This document shows positions 15,078 through 24,112 of a stretch of DNA of 36,614 nt, piece by piece. How positions within the stretch are numbered: position 1 is the stretch's first letter; each line of letters opens with the position of its first letter. The notes beneath the pieces are model-generated. The model was not told where the DNA came from, searched no databases, and saw only the letters and a list, made by a program, of their open reading frames with translations. Source of the DNA: Candidatus Sulfotelmatobacter sp. (lineage in GTDB: Bacteria; Acidobacteriota; Terriglobia; Terriglobales; Acidobacteriaceae); contig JASHOT010000262.1 in NCBI GenBank assembly GCA_030040965.1, forward strand, positions 1-36,614, read 5' to 3'. The position numbers were made by a program, and so were the translations under genes.

Positions 15078-16334
15078 ATGAAAATGGCATTCAATTCGCC
15101 CGGCCGCAAGCGGCTGGTCGCTTCCCTGGGAATCGTGCTGGCCACGATCTACATGGCGTTCGCCGCGCGCGCCCTGGTCGCGTCCTGGCTCGGCGGCCGG
15201 GTCACAATAAAAAGCTTGCAGTGGGCGGCGCGCCTCGATCCCGCGAACGCCGATTTCCGCGATCATCTTGGCCGCTATTACGACCTTGTGGTGCGCGATC
15301 CAGCAACAGCGATTGGATATTACCGCGCTGCGGTTCAACTCAATCCGCACGCGGCTCGTTACTGGTTCGACCTCGCCAGCGCTTATCAGGTGCTGGGCGA
15401 CACCAAGAGCCAGACTTGGTCTCTCGAGCATGCGATCGAAGCCGATGCTATGACTCCCGACGTCGCCTGGGAAGCAGGCAATCTCTACCTGGTGCAGGGC
15501 GACAACGAAAAGGCGTTGCGCGAGTTCCGCGTGGTCATGGCAAATGACACTTCACTGGCAGATACCGCCATTCAGTTCTGCTGGCGTATCGATCCCGACG
15601 TAGACGGCCTGTTGCGCGATGTCGTTCCACCAAACGGCGATGCGTATGTGGCCTTCTTGAGTCTCTTGCAGGTCAAACAGGAGACGGCCGGCACGTTCAA
15701 AGTTTGGGATGCGCTGATTGGCTCCGGCCAGCCCTTCGAGTTGAGGCGGGCTCAGGAATATTTCCAATACCTGATCCTGCATAAGGAAGTGGATGAAGCT
15801 GCGCTGGTGTGGCAACAGGCCGCAGAGCGCTTCGGACTCGCTGGATACCTACCGAATCCGGCCAACCTTGTCGTGAATCCTCTGTTCAACCAGGAAGTGA
15901 TCAACGGCGGACTCGGTTGGCATTACGAGAAACAGTCTGGAGTGACGCTGACGCTCGATCCCGGTGATTTTCATGCCGGCCGCCGCTCGCTGCTGATCGC
16001 CTTTGATGGTCCAGGAATTACCGACGCTGGAATCTACCAATACATTCCGGTTCAGCCCGACACCACTTACCACTTTTCCGGTTACTACAAGAATGGTGAA
16101 TTAGAAGGCGCGGGCGGGCCGCACTTCACCATCCAGGATGTGTATAGCCAGGCGGTCTACTACGAGAGCGAGGAATTGAAAGAAGGTGAGTTCTGGAAAT
16201 CGGTGGACGGAGAGTTTACGACCGGTCCCGATTGCAAACTGATTGTCCTTCACGTGCGGCGGGTGCCAGAGGGCAGTCCCATGCGTGGTAAGCTCTGGAT
16301 CGACGACTTCCGCCTGGTTCGAAAAAAATCCTGA
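15078..16334 (+). CDS. Membrane-anchored TPR protein with C-terminal carbohydrate-binding-like domain
   Basis: A 418-residue protein. An N-terminal membrane helix (about 13-32) is followed by TPR-like helical repeats: LQWAARLDPANADFRDHLGR, AIGYYRAAVQLNPHAARYWF, AYQVLGDTKSQTWSLEHAIE and NLYLVQGDNEKALREFRVVM. After about residue 255 the sequence becomes a beta-rich domain beginning NLVVNPLFNQEV and containing YQYIPVQPDTTYHFSGYYKN and GKLWIDDFRLVRK, the pattern of CBM4/9 or galactose-binding-like jelly rolls. It probably sits on the periplasmic side and contacts the growing glycan or assembly machinery. The neighbours are wzc-like and O-antigen ligase-like genes on the same strand, 48 and 30 bases away. 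The domain fusion is seen; the role is inferred. Confidence 0.75.
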   Translation: MKMAFNSPGRKRLVASLGIVLATIYMAFAARALVASWLGGRVTIKSLQWAARLDPANADFRDHLGRYYDLVVRDPATAIGYYRAAVQLNPHAARYWFDLASAYQVLGDTKSQTWSLEHAIEADAMTPDVAWEAGNLYLVQGDNEKALREFRVVMANDTSLADTAIQFCWRIDPDVDGLLRDVVPPNGDAYVAFLSLLQVKQETAGTFKVWDALIGSGQPFELRRAQEYFQYLILHKEVDEAALVWQQAAERFGLAGYLPNPANLVVNPLFNQEVINGGLGWHYEKQSGVTLTLDPGDFHAGRRSLLIAFDGPGITDAGIYQYIPVQPDTTYHFSGYYKNGELEGAGGPHFTIQDVYSQAVYYESEELKEGEFWKSVDGEFTTGPDCKLIVLHVRRVPEGSPMRGKLWIDDFRLVRKKS

Positions 16335-16364
16335 CGCGCGAGCAAGGAATACATAAACCGAGTA

Positions 16365-17720
16365 ATGCATAGACACAGAAAAAAGGAAAAGACTGATCCG
16401 CGGGTAACGTCGGGCCGAATCGGCAACATCCTGCTCTACGGCACATTTGGATTGCTGATGTTCGGACCGCTCGCCTTCGGGGCCGTTGAACCTTGGGCGA
16501 TTTTCATTCTGGAAGCAGGAGCCGTCGCGCTCGCCGGGCTTTGGCTGTACAAGCAATCGCTCGACGGCGAGTTGACCATTCAATGGAACCCGCTGTTTCT
16601 GCCGATGGCCGCATTTGGAGCGCTGATCCTGGTGCAACTTGTGTTTCGCACCAGCGCTTATCCGCATGACACGCTTGCGGGAGCGCTTTTGTATGTGGCC
16701 TATGCCATTCTCTGCTTTCTGGCCGCGCAGACGCTGCTGCGCAGTTCCCAGGCACGGACCATCGCGGCGATCTTCGCTGTCTACGGCTTGGTCGTGGCGT
16801 CAATGGCCCTGCTGCAAGGCGTCGCGCCCAATGGCAAACTTTACTGGATTCGCGAGCCGCGCCTGGGCGGCTGGATCTACGGTCCGTATGTAAATCACAA
16901 CCACTATGCGGGATTGATGGAACTTCTGGTACCCATCCCGCTGGTGTTGTCGCTGTCGCATCTGGCGGAAGAAAAAGAACGCATCGCCGCAGGAATTGCC
17001 GCCGCCATCATGACCGGCACCGTATTTCTCTCCGGATCGCGCGGCGGAATGCTGGCGATTTTTGTCGAGTTCATCGTGCTGGCCATGGTGCTGATGCGAA
17101 GACGAAAACGGATGCGCATTGCGATCGGCGTCGTGGCCTTCGCCGCCGTATTCGTTTCTCTGATCGCCTGGCTTGGGGGCAAGGAACTGACCACGCGCAT
17201 CGCCAGCATTTCGACGGAAGCGCGCACAGAAATCTCCGGCGGAACCCGGCTCTCCATTGATCGCGACGCTCTGCACATGTTCCGCGGCAAGCCCATCCTG
17301 GGCTGGGGATTAGGCAGCTTCCCGGTGGTTTATCCGCAGTTCCGCAGCTTCTACACGAATTTTTTTGTGAACGAGGCGCACAACGACTATTTGCAACTGT
17401 TGACCGAACTGGGCGTGCTCGGGTTTGCGATCATGGTCTGGTTTCAGGTCGTGATGTATCGCACTGCGTTGAAGAAGATCGGAAACTGGACATCGGAAGT
17501 TACCGGCTCGCTCAGCCTTGCCTGCATCCTGGGCTGCACCGGAATTCTGGTGCACAGCCTGTTCGACTTCAATCTGCAGATACCGGCCAATGCGGCGATC
17601 TTCTACGTGTTTTGCACGCTCGCGGCGGCGCCACGCCTGTTGCAGCGCACCACACGCAAGCGCAGGACGACTTCCAAAACGGAAGAAGCGGAAATACTGC
17701 CGGCCTCCGAAGTTGTGTAG
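16365..17720 (+). CDS. O-antigen ligase / Wzy-type polymerase family membrane protein
   Basis: A 451-residue protein with about 10-12 membrane helices and the Wzy_C/WaaL family signature. The long periplasmic loop contains GNTHYAG-type text as VNHNHYAGLMELLVPIPLVL. The conserved second loop is GWGLGSFPVVYPQFRSF followed by EAHNDYLQLLTELGVLGF, where H-N-x-Y-L and E-x-G are the family hallmarks. These enzymes join or polymerise lipid-linked glycans at the periplasmic face. No separate Wzy or Wzx is in the window, so this protein could be either the polymerase or a ligase for the Wzc-controlled polymer. The basic, polar ends are cytoplasmic. The start ATG 16365 lacks a strong ribosome binding site. 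Confidence 0.85.
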   Translation: MHRHRKKEKTDPRVTSGRIGNILLYGTFGLLMFGPLAFGAVEPWAIFILEAGAVALAGLWLYKQSLDGELTIQWNPLFLPMAAFGALILVQLVFRTSAYPHDTLAGALLYVAYAILCFLAAQTLLRSSQARTIAAIFAVYGLVVASMALLQGVAPNGKLYWIREPRLGGWIYGPYVNHNHYAGLMELLVPIPLVLSLSHLAEEKERIAAGIAAAIMTGTVFLSGSRGGMLAIFVEFIVLAMVLMRRRKRMRIAIGVVAFAAVFVSLIAWLGGKELTTRIASISTEARTEISGGTRLSIDRDALHMFRGKPILGWGLGSFPVVYPQFRSFYTNFFVNEAHNDYLQLLTELGVLGFAIMVWFQVVMYRTALKKIGNWTSEVTGSLSLACILGCTGILVHSLFDFNLQIPANAAIFYVFCTLAAAPRLLQRTTRKRRTTSKTEEAEILPASEVV

Positions 17721-17823
17721 CGAAATGGTTGAACTGATCGTGGACGATCTCAGCCTCCGCAAGCAGCAGGGGAGCGACTGAACTTGCTCCGCGGCGGGCT
17801 CACCAGGGCAAATACACCATCCG

Positions 17824-17858
17824 ACCAAAAAACCAAAGCCCCGAAACTTTCTCGGGGC
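17824..17858 (-). terminator. Intrinsic terminator of the FecR-domain gene
   Basis: A 7-bp stem, GCCCCGA/TCGGGGC (17838-17844 with 17852-17858), has a 7-base loop. Read on the minus strand it is followed by TTTGGTTTTTTGG. It lies 27 bases past the stop of the FecR gene, and its orientation fits that gene. Transcripts of the plus-strand ligase gene would also meet it, without a T-run. Confidence 0.75.
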
Positions 17859-17884
17859 CGCGGGACAAGAATTCAAGGTGGAAA

Positions 17885-18565
17885 TTACGGGTCGGTTGGG
17901 CTTTCCGGGTTAGAGTTCCTGGTGAGCACCCAGATGGTTAGTCCCCCAATGGCAGCAGCACCGGCGCCAATCGCATAGGGCGAACTGAGAATGCCCCCTC
18001 CAGCAGCGGGAGTGGCCCCGGCGTTCTGGTTCTTATTCTTCTTCTTGTTGTTCTTTCCATTGTCGGGCGCCTGCTCATCAACCGTAGTTTGCTGGCCCTG
18101 CTGCAACGTCGTAACATTCCCGCCACCGTCGTCGATCGTCAGCTCGCCTTTGGTGGCTGCGATCCGTACTACGCCATCGACATCGACCACATTGAATTCC
18201 GTCCATGCGAATGAGGCAGGGGTTACCTTGACGTCGCCAGCCGTCGTTCCCACTCCCTTGGAAGTGGAGATCGTCACTCCCCCGTGCTCAATCTTCACCG
18301 AGGAAGGATCAAACTGGATCAGCGAATCGGAGTGCACGGTAATGCTCGAACCGGCTTCATTGATGTTCGCGACGGAGTCGGAGCGTGTTTGCAGGAGATC
18401 CCCGGCAAAAATCGCGGAAGAGGAGCGCGGGACATGGGCGCCGTTAACCCACGCAGCCCCGGTGGTATACAACATGGCCGCGTTCGAATCAGCGGCCATC
18501 ATCGAAACCGGGAACAGAAGCAGTAGCACGCAACTAACCATCCCGCGGAAACCGGACTTACCCAT
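17885..18565 (-). CDS. Secreted/periplasmic FecR-domain protein
   Basis: A 226-residue protein. The signal peptide is MGKSGFRGMVSCVLLLLFPV then SMMAADS. The FecR domain follows: ARVNG-like AWVNGAHVPRSSSAIFAGD, LQTRSDSVANINEAGSSITV and a beta-rich stretch to about residue 145 (GVVRIAATKGELTIDDGG). A lysine/asparagine-rich linker (KNNKKKNKNQNAG) and a small C-terminal hydrophobic helix AIGAGAAAIGGLTIWVL follow. Unlike Fec regulators, there is no partner sigma factor or receptor beside it; free-standing FecR-domain proteins occur in polysaccharide loci, where they probably bind glycans or the envelope. I chose ATG 18563-18565 because GGAG lies seven bases upstream; the GTG at 18571 would be only one base from it. 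Confidence 0.8.
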   Translation of the reverse strand: MGKSGFRGMVSCVLLLLFPVSMMAADSNAAMLYTTGAAWVNGAHVPRSSSAIFAGDLLQTRSDSVANINEAGSSITVHSDSLIQFDPSSVKIEHGGVTISTSKGVGTTAGDVKVTPASFAWTEFNVVDVDGVVRIAATKGELTIDDGGGNVTTLQQGQQTTVDEQAPDNGKNNKKKNKNQNAGATPAAGGGILSSPYAIGAGAAAIGGLTIWVLTRNSNPESPTDP

Positions 18566-18733
18566 TCCCACACTCCGTTAATAGCTAGGTTGGTTACCTT
18601 GCCCGAAATCGTACCCTCCATCTTGTTGTGCAGTCAATGCCTTTTGTGCTAGGAAAGCGGATTTTCGGTGGAAAACTCCCCGCCGGACGCGGGTTCTAAG
18701 ACTAGTCCCTATTTCAACGGCATTCTGATGCAC

Positions 18734-19327
18734 TCAGCGCCAGCGCTCGATGCCATTCCACCACAGCACACGCAACCACTCGTCGAAAAAAAATTTGGCC
18801 CATTGCCGGTGCTTCCACCAGTCCACACCGAAACTGGCGTCGTCGCGAGACGCCGCGACGGAGAACGATTTATCGCGAATTTCGTGCCGGAAGATGCTCA
18901 ACGCGCGGCGAGTGTGAAAGTCGGAGGTCACGATCAGGATTCGATTGCCCGGTTCGTGCGCCAGGCATCGCTCTGCGTCGTGCGACTCATCGCGCGTGGA
19001 GAGCCCATCAATTGGACACACTTCAATGGACGCGGCTTGCGGAAGCGTCTGGATATATTTCTGGGCGAGTTCAACTTCGGTGGAGTTGTAGATGCGCGCG
19101 GCGCGGGGCACATCGATCACCACGCGGCGGGCGTAACCCTGATCGAGCAGTGCCAGCGCGCGAACCGGACGCAAATTGGTTTCCCCGGCTAACACCAGGA
19201 TTACGTCGGAGCGTTCCGGCGCGTCCACGACCAGCAGCCTTCCCGCATGGACCGCGAACACCACGACGCACACTACAATTAAAGCGACGAGAAGCCAGAT
19301 GCGCTTTGCTCGAGCATTACCTTTCAT
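18734..19327 (-). CDS. YdcF/SanA-like DUF218 membrane protein
   Basis: A 197-residue protein with one N-terminal membrane helix (KRIWLLVALIVVCVVVFAVH) and a DUF218 domain. The latter shows the opening strand DVILVLAGETNLRPVRALAL, the middle NSTEVELAQKY, and the conserved ILIVTSDFHTRRALSIFR with its Ser-Asp-x-H-x-x-R core. DUF218 proteins such as ElyC and SanA influence envelope integrity and lipid carrier metabolism; the reaction remains unknown. The start ATG 19325-19327 is supported by AGGAAG eight bases upstream; a longer start at 19366 is not. It faces away from the UDP-sugar dehydrogenase gene (168 bases apart) and follows FecR-type context of a polysaccharide locus. Confidence 0.85.
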   Translation of the reverse strand: MKGNARAKRIWLLVALIVVCVVVFAVHAGRLLVVDAPERSDVILVLAGETNLRPVRALALLDQGYARRVVIDVPRAARIYNSTEVELAQKYIQTLPQAASIEVCPIDGLSTRDESHDAERCLAHEPGNRILIVTSDFHTRRALSIFRHEIRDKSFSVAASRDDASFGVDWWKHRQWAKFFFDEWLRVLWWNGIERWR

Positions 19328-19495
19328 GGATTCGGCTTCCTGGATTTGGTTGGCTTCGGGGTGCATTTCGACTCAATCTTTCTGCCTCATGGCATGAATT
19401 TACAGCGCGCGTTGTTCGCATGACGCATGCTAAAATTGCAAACACCCCCAGGTGCACTCGATCGACCGATCCTCACGGAAAAATTACAAACTAAT

Positions 19496-20854
19496 ATGAC
19501 CACTTCTTCCACTGCCAGCACTCTTTTTGACCAACTCAAAGGCAAGATTCAGCAGCGCCAGGCACGCGTGGGCATCATCGGACTTGGCTATGTCGGCCTT
19601 CCGCTGGCCCTCCTCTACAGTGAGCAAAAATTTCGCGTGACCGGATTCGACATTGACGCGCGCAAAGTCGAAGCGCTCGCCAAGGGCGGTTCTTACATCT
19701 ACCGTATCACCGGCGAGGAAATCCAGGCTGCGCAGGCGCAGGGTTTTTCCGCCACATCGGACTACGCCCGGCTGACGGAAATGGACGCCGTTATCATCTG
19801 CGTCCCAACGCCGCTCGATGAATATCATGAGCCGGATCTCAGCTTCATCACCGGAACCACGCACTCGATCGCTCCCCACCTTCGCGCCGGACAGCTGGTG
19901 GTGCTCGAAAGCACGACGTATCCCGGCACGACCGAAGAAGTCATGATTCCGATTCTGGAGAAGGAAAACCGCGGCGGATTGAAAGCTGCGCGCGGCACAA
20001 GCGCGTCTGAGAATCAATTCTTCGTGGCCTTTTCGCCGGAACGCGAAGATCCCGGCAATACCAGCGTGGCGCGTCGCGATATCCCCAAAGTCATTGGCGG
20101 ATTAAACGCGCAGGCCTCGGAGTTGGCCGGCGCGCTCTACGGATCCATTTTCAACCGCACCGTGCCGGTTTCTTCGCCGGCAGCGGCGGAGATGACCAAG
20201 CTGCTAGAAAACATTTACCGCTGCGTGAATATTGCACTGGTCAATGAATTGAAGTTGCTCTGCCTGCGCATGGGTCTCGACATCTGGGAAGTCATCAATG
20301 CGGCGTCTACCAAGCCTTTCGGCTTTCACCCGTTTTATCCGGGGCCGGGATTGGGCGGGCACTGCATTCCCGTCGATCCGTTTTATCTTTCGTGGAAGGC
20401 GAAGGAATACGACTTCCGCACACGCTTCATCGAGCTGGCAGGCGAAGTCAACATGAACATGCCTTATCACGTGCTGGCCTCGGTCAGCGGCGCGCTGAAT
20501 CGCCACAAGAAATCGATGAATGGCGCACGGGTGCTGGTATTGGGTGTCGCCTACAAGAAAGACATAGACGATCTGCGCGAGTCACCTGCGCTGACGATCA
20601 TTGAGCTTCTGCAGAAGGATGGCGCGCAGGTCAGCTATCACGATCCCTACTTCCCTTTCATCGGCAAGGGGCGAAAGTATGATTTACAGCTGAAATGCGC
20701 CGACATCAAGGATGTGGAAGAGTACGATTGCGTTGTCATCGTGACCGACCATTCTGATTACGATTACCCGCGGATTGTGCGCGATGCACAGCTGGTGGTC
20801 GATACGCGTAACGCCACGCGAGGGATCACCAGTAGCAAAATTGTGCACTGTTAG
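19496..20854 (+). CDS. UDP-N-acetylhexosamine 6-dehydrogenase (WbpA/WecC/TviB-type nucleotide sugar dehydrogenase)
   Basis: A 452-residue NAD-dependent enzyme that oxidises C6 of a UDP-sugar to a uronate. The Rossmann motif is VGIIGLGYVGLPLALLYSE (about 25-43), followed by the acidic FDIDARKVEAL, and VIICVPTPLDE. The central domain contains VNIALVNELKLLCLRMGLDI, and the catalytic cysteine sits in GPGLGGHCIPVDPFYL (about 284-299). The C-terminal domain has VLVLGVAYKKDIDDLRESPA. The H-C-I-P-V-D form fits UDP-GlcNAc/ManNAc 6-dehydrogenases better than plain UDP-glucose dehydrogenase. It would supply a uronic amino sugar for the same polysaccharide. I selected ATG 19496, as the upstream 23 codons from 19427 look non-coding; no strong ribosome binding site supports either. 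Confidence 0.9.
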   Translation: MTTSSTASTLFDQLKGKIQQRQARVGIIGLGYVGLPLALLYSEQKFRVTGFDIDARKVEALAKGGSYIYRITGEEIQAAQAQGFSATSDYARLTEMDAVIICVPTPLDEYHEPDLSFITGTTHSIAPHLRAGQLVVLESTTYPGTTEEVMIPILEKENRGGLKAARGTSASENQFFVAFSPEREDPGNTSVARRDIPKVIGGLNAQASELAGALYGSIFNRTVPVSSPAAAEMTKLLENIYRCVNIALVNELKLLCLRMGLDIWEVINAASTKPFGFHPFYPGPGLGGHCIPVDPFYLSWKAKEYDFRTRFIELAGEVNMNMPYHVLASVSGALNRHKKSMNGARVLVLGVAYKKDIDDLRESPALTIIELLQKDGAQVSYHDPYFPFIGKGRKYDLQLKCADIKDVEEYDCVVIVTDHSDYDYPRIVRDAQLVVDTRNATRGITSSKIVHC

Positions 20855-21186
20855 TCTCTGGTCGCTTGATCGGCCGAGAAGCATGTTGGCGGGAACCCGC
20901 CAAAACCCTCCCCCTTAGGGCAAATATTCCCGCTGGATGTAGATTCTTGCATCCTAAAGAACGCCGGGAACTTCCGAATTTATTAGGCGGGTTGCGTAAG
21001 ACATTGAAAAGTTAGACTTTGCGCTCGCCTTACAGGCTGGGTGAATGGCCTGTATCGTGCATACTTGAGATCGGAATAGTACACTTAGCAGATCGAACTC
21101 CCAAGGTCCCAGCGTTAACAAAAAGAAGAACTTTTACAAGCTCTGGTGTTTGGAAACAGAGAGCGACCCGCAAGCCTGAGTCGACT
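20855..21186. other. 332-base intergenic region upstream of the TonB-like gene
   Basis: No gene recognised. It has a tight inverted repeat at 20886-20903 near the end of the dehydrogenase gene, and then AT-richer stretches (20940-21080) that probably hold the promoter of the TonB-like gene. A GGAACTT (20967-20973) resembles an ECF sigma -35 element, but I find no matching -10 at the right distance. An in-frame extension of the TonB-like ORF back to 21019 crosses this region without recognisable protein sequence. Confidence 0.4.
20886..20903 (+). terminator. Possible terminator hairpin after the dehydrogenase gene
   Basis: TTGGCGGG and CCCGCCAA are perfectly complementary with two bases between them, 32 bases past the stop codon. 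No T-run follows (AACCCTCCCCC comes next), so it may be factor-assisted or only a stable 3' hairpin. Confidence 0.35.
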
Positions 21187-22224
21187 ATGCCGCAATCGCC
21201 TGCTGATTTGACCCTGTTCTCCATGCTGCCACGGCGGAGGATGCCGTGGTCTGAATTTGTGCTGAGCTATGGAACGCAAGCGATTGCCGTGGCCATCCTG
21301 GTGTGGATTCCCGTACTTCATCCCGAGGTCATGCAGCAGGCCAGCCACGAACGGATGGCGATTGACCTGGTGCCGACCCCGGTTCCGGTCAATCATGCAC
21401 CGCAGCGGCAATTGCCCAGGCCCGTGATGACGGCGGAGCTCGACCCTCCGCCTGCGCCGGCATTACGGCTGAGCGCACCGCAGCCTCGGCCAAAAGTGCA
21501 AGTGGAGGATACGCCCGCGCCGGTGGTGAAGGTTGCGACGCCGAAACTCGATCTGCCGCCCTCCGATGCCCCTGCCATCCCGAAGCGCATTGTGCGCCTG
21601 AATGTTTTGGATACAGGCAGTTCAGCGCCGCAGACCACTCAACGTCCCGCGCAGCAGGTGCAAACCGGAGGATTCGGCGATCCCAATGGAGTTCCGGCGA
21701 AGGCGAGTCAGGGAAAGGAAATCAATATCGCCCAGGCGGGCGGATTTGACATGCCCGTCGGACCCGGCGTCGGCAACGGCACGGGAGGAAGCAAGGGCGT
21801 GAGCGGCGTGGTCGCCAGTGCAGGATTTGGCGGCGGAATGGCGGTTTCCGATCCGCACACGACTTCACGCGGCGGCGTACATACGGGAGGATTTGGCAAC
21901 GCCGACGTTGCGGCTCCGCCCACGGTGCAAGCGCATCCGGCTGCCGTGACTACGAACGTCATTCCTGCGGAAATTATTTCCAAGCCCACCCCGGTCTACA
22001 CCGAGGAAGCACGCCAGAAAAAAATTGAAGGCGAGGTTCTTCTCGAAGTTGTGCTCGAAGCCACGGGGAAAATCCACGTGGTGCGCGTGGTTCGCGGATT
22101 AGGACATGGTCTGGACGACGCCGCCGTGCGCGCCGCCGAGCAGATTCGCTTCAAACCCGCAATGAAGGACGGCCAGCCTTCCGATTCGACGGCGGTCTTG
22201 CACATTATTTTCCAATTAGCGTGA
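21187..22224 (+). CDS. TonB-like energy transducer protein with glycine-rich linker
   Basis: A 345-residue protein: short cytoplasmic N-terminus, membrane helix LSYGTQAIAVAILVWIPVL (about 26-44), a proline-rich periplasmic spacer (about 55-125) and a glycine-rich stretch with four variants of a GGFG motif (TGGFGDPNG, AGGFDMPVG, AGFGGGMAV, TGGFGNADV). The C-terminal TonB domain begins KPTPVYTEEARQKKIEGEV and runs to FKPAMKDGQPSDS. TonB domains pass proton-motive force energy to outer membrane transporters; here no exbB/exbD is adjacent. The start ATG 21187 is chosen because the helix then begins at a usual distance; the ribosome binding site is weak. The stop overlaps a GTG of the next frame (GTGA at 22221-22224), so it is closely tied to the M48 peptidase gene. 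Confidence 0.82.
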   Translation: MPQSPADLTLFSMLPRRRMPWSEFVLSYGTQAIAVAILVWIPVLHPEVMQQASHERMAIDLVPTPVPVNHAPQRQLPRPVMTAELDPPPAPALRLSAPQPRPKVQVEDTPAPVVKVATPKLDLPPSDAPAIPKRIVRLNVLDTGSSAPQTTQRPAQQVQTGGFGDPNGVPAKASQGKEINIAQAGGFDMPVGPGVGNGTGGSKGVSGVVASAGFGGGMAVSDPHTTSRGGVHTGGFGNADVAAPPTVQAHPAAVTTNVIPAEIISKPTPVYTEEARQKKIEGEVLLEVVLEATGKIHVVRVVRGLGHGLDDAAVRAAEQIRFKPAMKDGQPSDSTAVLHIIFQLA

Positions 22225-22244
22225 TCTTTTCCCAGAAGGTTCTT

Positions 22245-24023
22245 ATGCGAATAGCAGTTTTGGGGTTTGCAGTTGTTGTTGGGTTCGGGTTTTGTGTGCC
22301 TTCGGTTTTTTGCCAGCAGGCTGTGTCTTCCGATCCAGCGCCAGCCGCAAGCACTGCGCCTGCGACATCCGGCGCACCCGCCCAAGCAACGCCGCAAACT
22401 GAACCTTCGCTTCCCGCTCCTCCGGCAACGTTTAACGATGTTCTGGATCGTGTTGTGCAGCGCGAACACCTATTCCTGGCGCAGATGCGGCATATGCATC
22501 CGATGGTCGAAACCTATCTGCAGAACCTGAAGAATAATAAGGCCGATGGAGGAGGCAACGTGATTCCTTCCGGCGATCAGTACTATCTGGGACGGCTCGA
22601 CATGTCCGAAGGCCCGGAGGATGTATCTTTCACCGGCCAGCCCGGCTTTGGCCGTCGCCTGATGGTCAAGCTGACCGGAATGTACTCGCTGCATTTTCTG
22701 CCCATGGGCTTTGCCCAGATGGTGATTCTGGACACGGACTTTCAAAAGAAGTATTACAACTTCACTTTCGTGCGGCGTGAATTTCTGGGCGAGGTTCGCT
22801 GCCTTGTGATCGATGTGCAGCCGAAGCCCGATCAAAAGATCGCCCGCTTCATGGGAAGAATCTGGGTGGAGGATCAGGATTACAACATTGTTCGCTTCAA
22901 CGGAACCTACGCTCCCCAGCCCAGGATTAATTTCTTTTTCCATTTCGACAGCTGGCGGCTCAATATGCGCCCGGGAACATGGCTTCCTGCCTACATCTAT
23001 TCGGAAGAGTCGAATCTCAAGACTGGGCTGACCAAAACTTTGCATTTCAAGGCGCAGACCCGGCTTTGGGGATACGACTTGAAGGCACTGGGGAAAAATG
23101 AGGAGTTCACGCAGATTCTGGTGGACTCGCCGCAATCGATCAAAGATCAAAGCGATGCCGCCGCCGATGCAAATCCGGTGATGGCCGAACGCATGTGGGA
23201 GAAACAGGCGGAAGACAACGTGGTGGAGCGCATGGCAAAAATCGGACTGCTGGCGCCGCCGGGAGATGTGGATAAGATTCTTTGCACGGTCGTGAACAAT
23301 TTGCTGGTCACCAACAACATCGATCTGCAAGGCGATATCCGCTGCCGCGTGTTGCTGACTTCTCCGCTGGAGTCTTTCACCATCGGGCACACGATCGTCG
23401 TCAGCCGGGGCCTGCTGGATGTGCTTCCCGATGAAGCTTCACTCGCCATGGTGCTGGCGCACGAGCTGTCGCACATTGTGCTGGGGCACAAGCTGGATAC
23501 GCAGCTCGCTTTCAACGACAAAATGTTTTTCCCCGACGAAGATTCGTTTCAGCGTCTGGACTTCAAGCGCAAAAACGCCGATGAAGAAGCCGCAGATACC
23601 AAAGCGCTGGAATTGCTGAAGAACTCTCCTTACAAGGACAAGCTGGGCGATGCCGGATTGTTCCTGAAAGCTCTGCAACAGAAGGCGCCCGAGCTTCCAA
23701 ATCTGATCCGGCCACATCTTGGGAACAGCATGGCGGCGGGTAAGAGTATCCGCATGTCGGAGCTGCTGGCGTCGGCGCCGGCTCTCGATGAGAAGCGACT
23801 GGATCAGATTGCGGCCTTGCCGCTCGGCGGACGCATCAAGGTCGATCCCTGGACCGATCAGGTGGAGCTTTCCAAGTCCAAGCCTGTGGCGCTGAACTCG
23901 GCAAGGGAGAAAATGGAGTTCGAGATTACTCCGTTTTTTCCTTACCTGACGCGGCTTTCGATGGCAGGGCCGGAGAAGGTCGCGCTTACCACGACCGATC
24001 ATCCGTCGGAGACGCAGAAGTAG
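22245..24023 (+). CDS. Secreted M48-family metallopeptidase
   Basis: A 592-residue protein with a signal peptide (MRIAVLGFAVVVGFGFCVPS, probable cleavage after VFCQ-A region) and a Pro/Ala-rich linker. Residues about 100-300 are beta-rich (GRRLMVKLTGMYSLHFLPMG, ARFMGRIWVEDQDYNIVRFN), recalling lipoprotein-carrier/outer-membrane folds. The peptidase domain has the zinc motif VLAHELSHIVLGH (H-E-x-x-H, about 406-410) and the downstream acidic ligand region NADEEAADTKALELL, typical of M48. It may act in the periplasm on envelope proteins, like BepA/YfgC. ATG 22245 is favoured by AGAAGG five bases before it; GTG 22221 overlaps the TonB-like gene's stop and would add eight residues. Confidence 0.85.
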   Translation: MRIAVLGFAVVVGFGFCVPSVFCQQAVSSDPAPAASTAPATSGAPAQATPQTEPSLPAPPATFNDVLDRVVQREHLFLAQMRHMHPMVETYLQNLKNNKADGGGNVIPSGDQYYLGRLDMSEGPEDVSFTGQPGFGRRLMVKLTGMYSLHFLPMGFAQMVILDTDFQKKYYNFTFVRREFLGEVRCLVIDVQPKPDQKIARFMGRIWVEDQDYNIVRFNGTYAPQPRINFFFHFDSWRLNMRPGTWLPAYIYSEESNLKTGLTKTLHFKAQTRLWGYDLKALGKNEEFTQILVDSPQSIKDQSDAAADANPVMAERMWEKQAEDNVVERMAKIGLLAPPGDVDKILCTVVNNLLVTNNIDLQGDIRCRVLLTSPLESFTIGHTIVVSRGLLDVLPDEASLAMVLAHELSHIVLGHKLDTQLAFNDKMFFPDEDSFQRLDFKRKNADEEAADTKALELLKNSPYKDKLGDAGLFLKALQQKAPELPNLIRPHLGNSMAAGKSIRMSELLASAPALDEKRLDQIAALPLGGRIKVDPWTDQVELSKSKPVALNSAREKMEFEITPFFPYLTRLSMAGPEKVALTTTDHPSETQK

Positions 24024-24112
24024 CGCTCAGCTGGGCGAAAAAAGCTTGAGCGGCGCTAGCATGGCCGCGTCATTTCATAGATTATCCTGGCAGATCCCCC
24101 AGTTAAGGACGG

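Noticed and set aside
20967..20973. GGAACTT, similar to the -35 of ECF sigma promoters, before the TonB-like gene
   Set aside because: No fitting -10 element is found 15-17 bases downstream, and the match is too short alone.
24025..24051. GCTCAGCT ... AGCTTGAGC after the M48 gene as a terminator
   Set aside because: The stem has a bulge and a 10-base loop, and no T-run follows; too weak to list.
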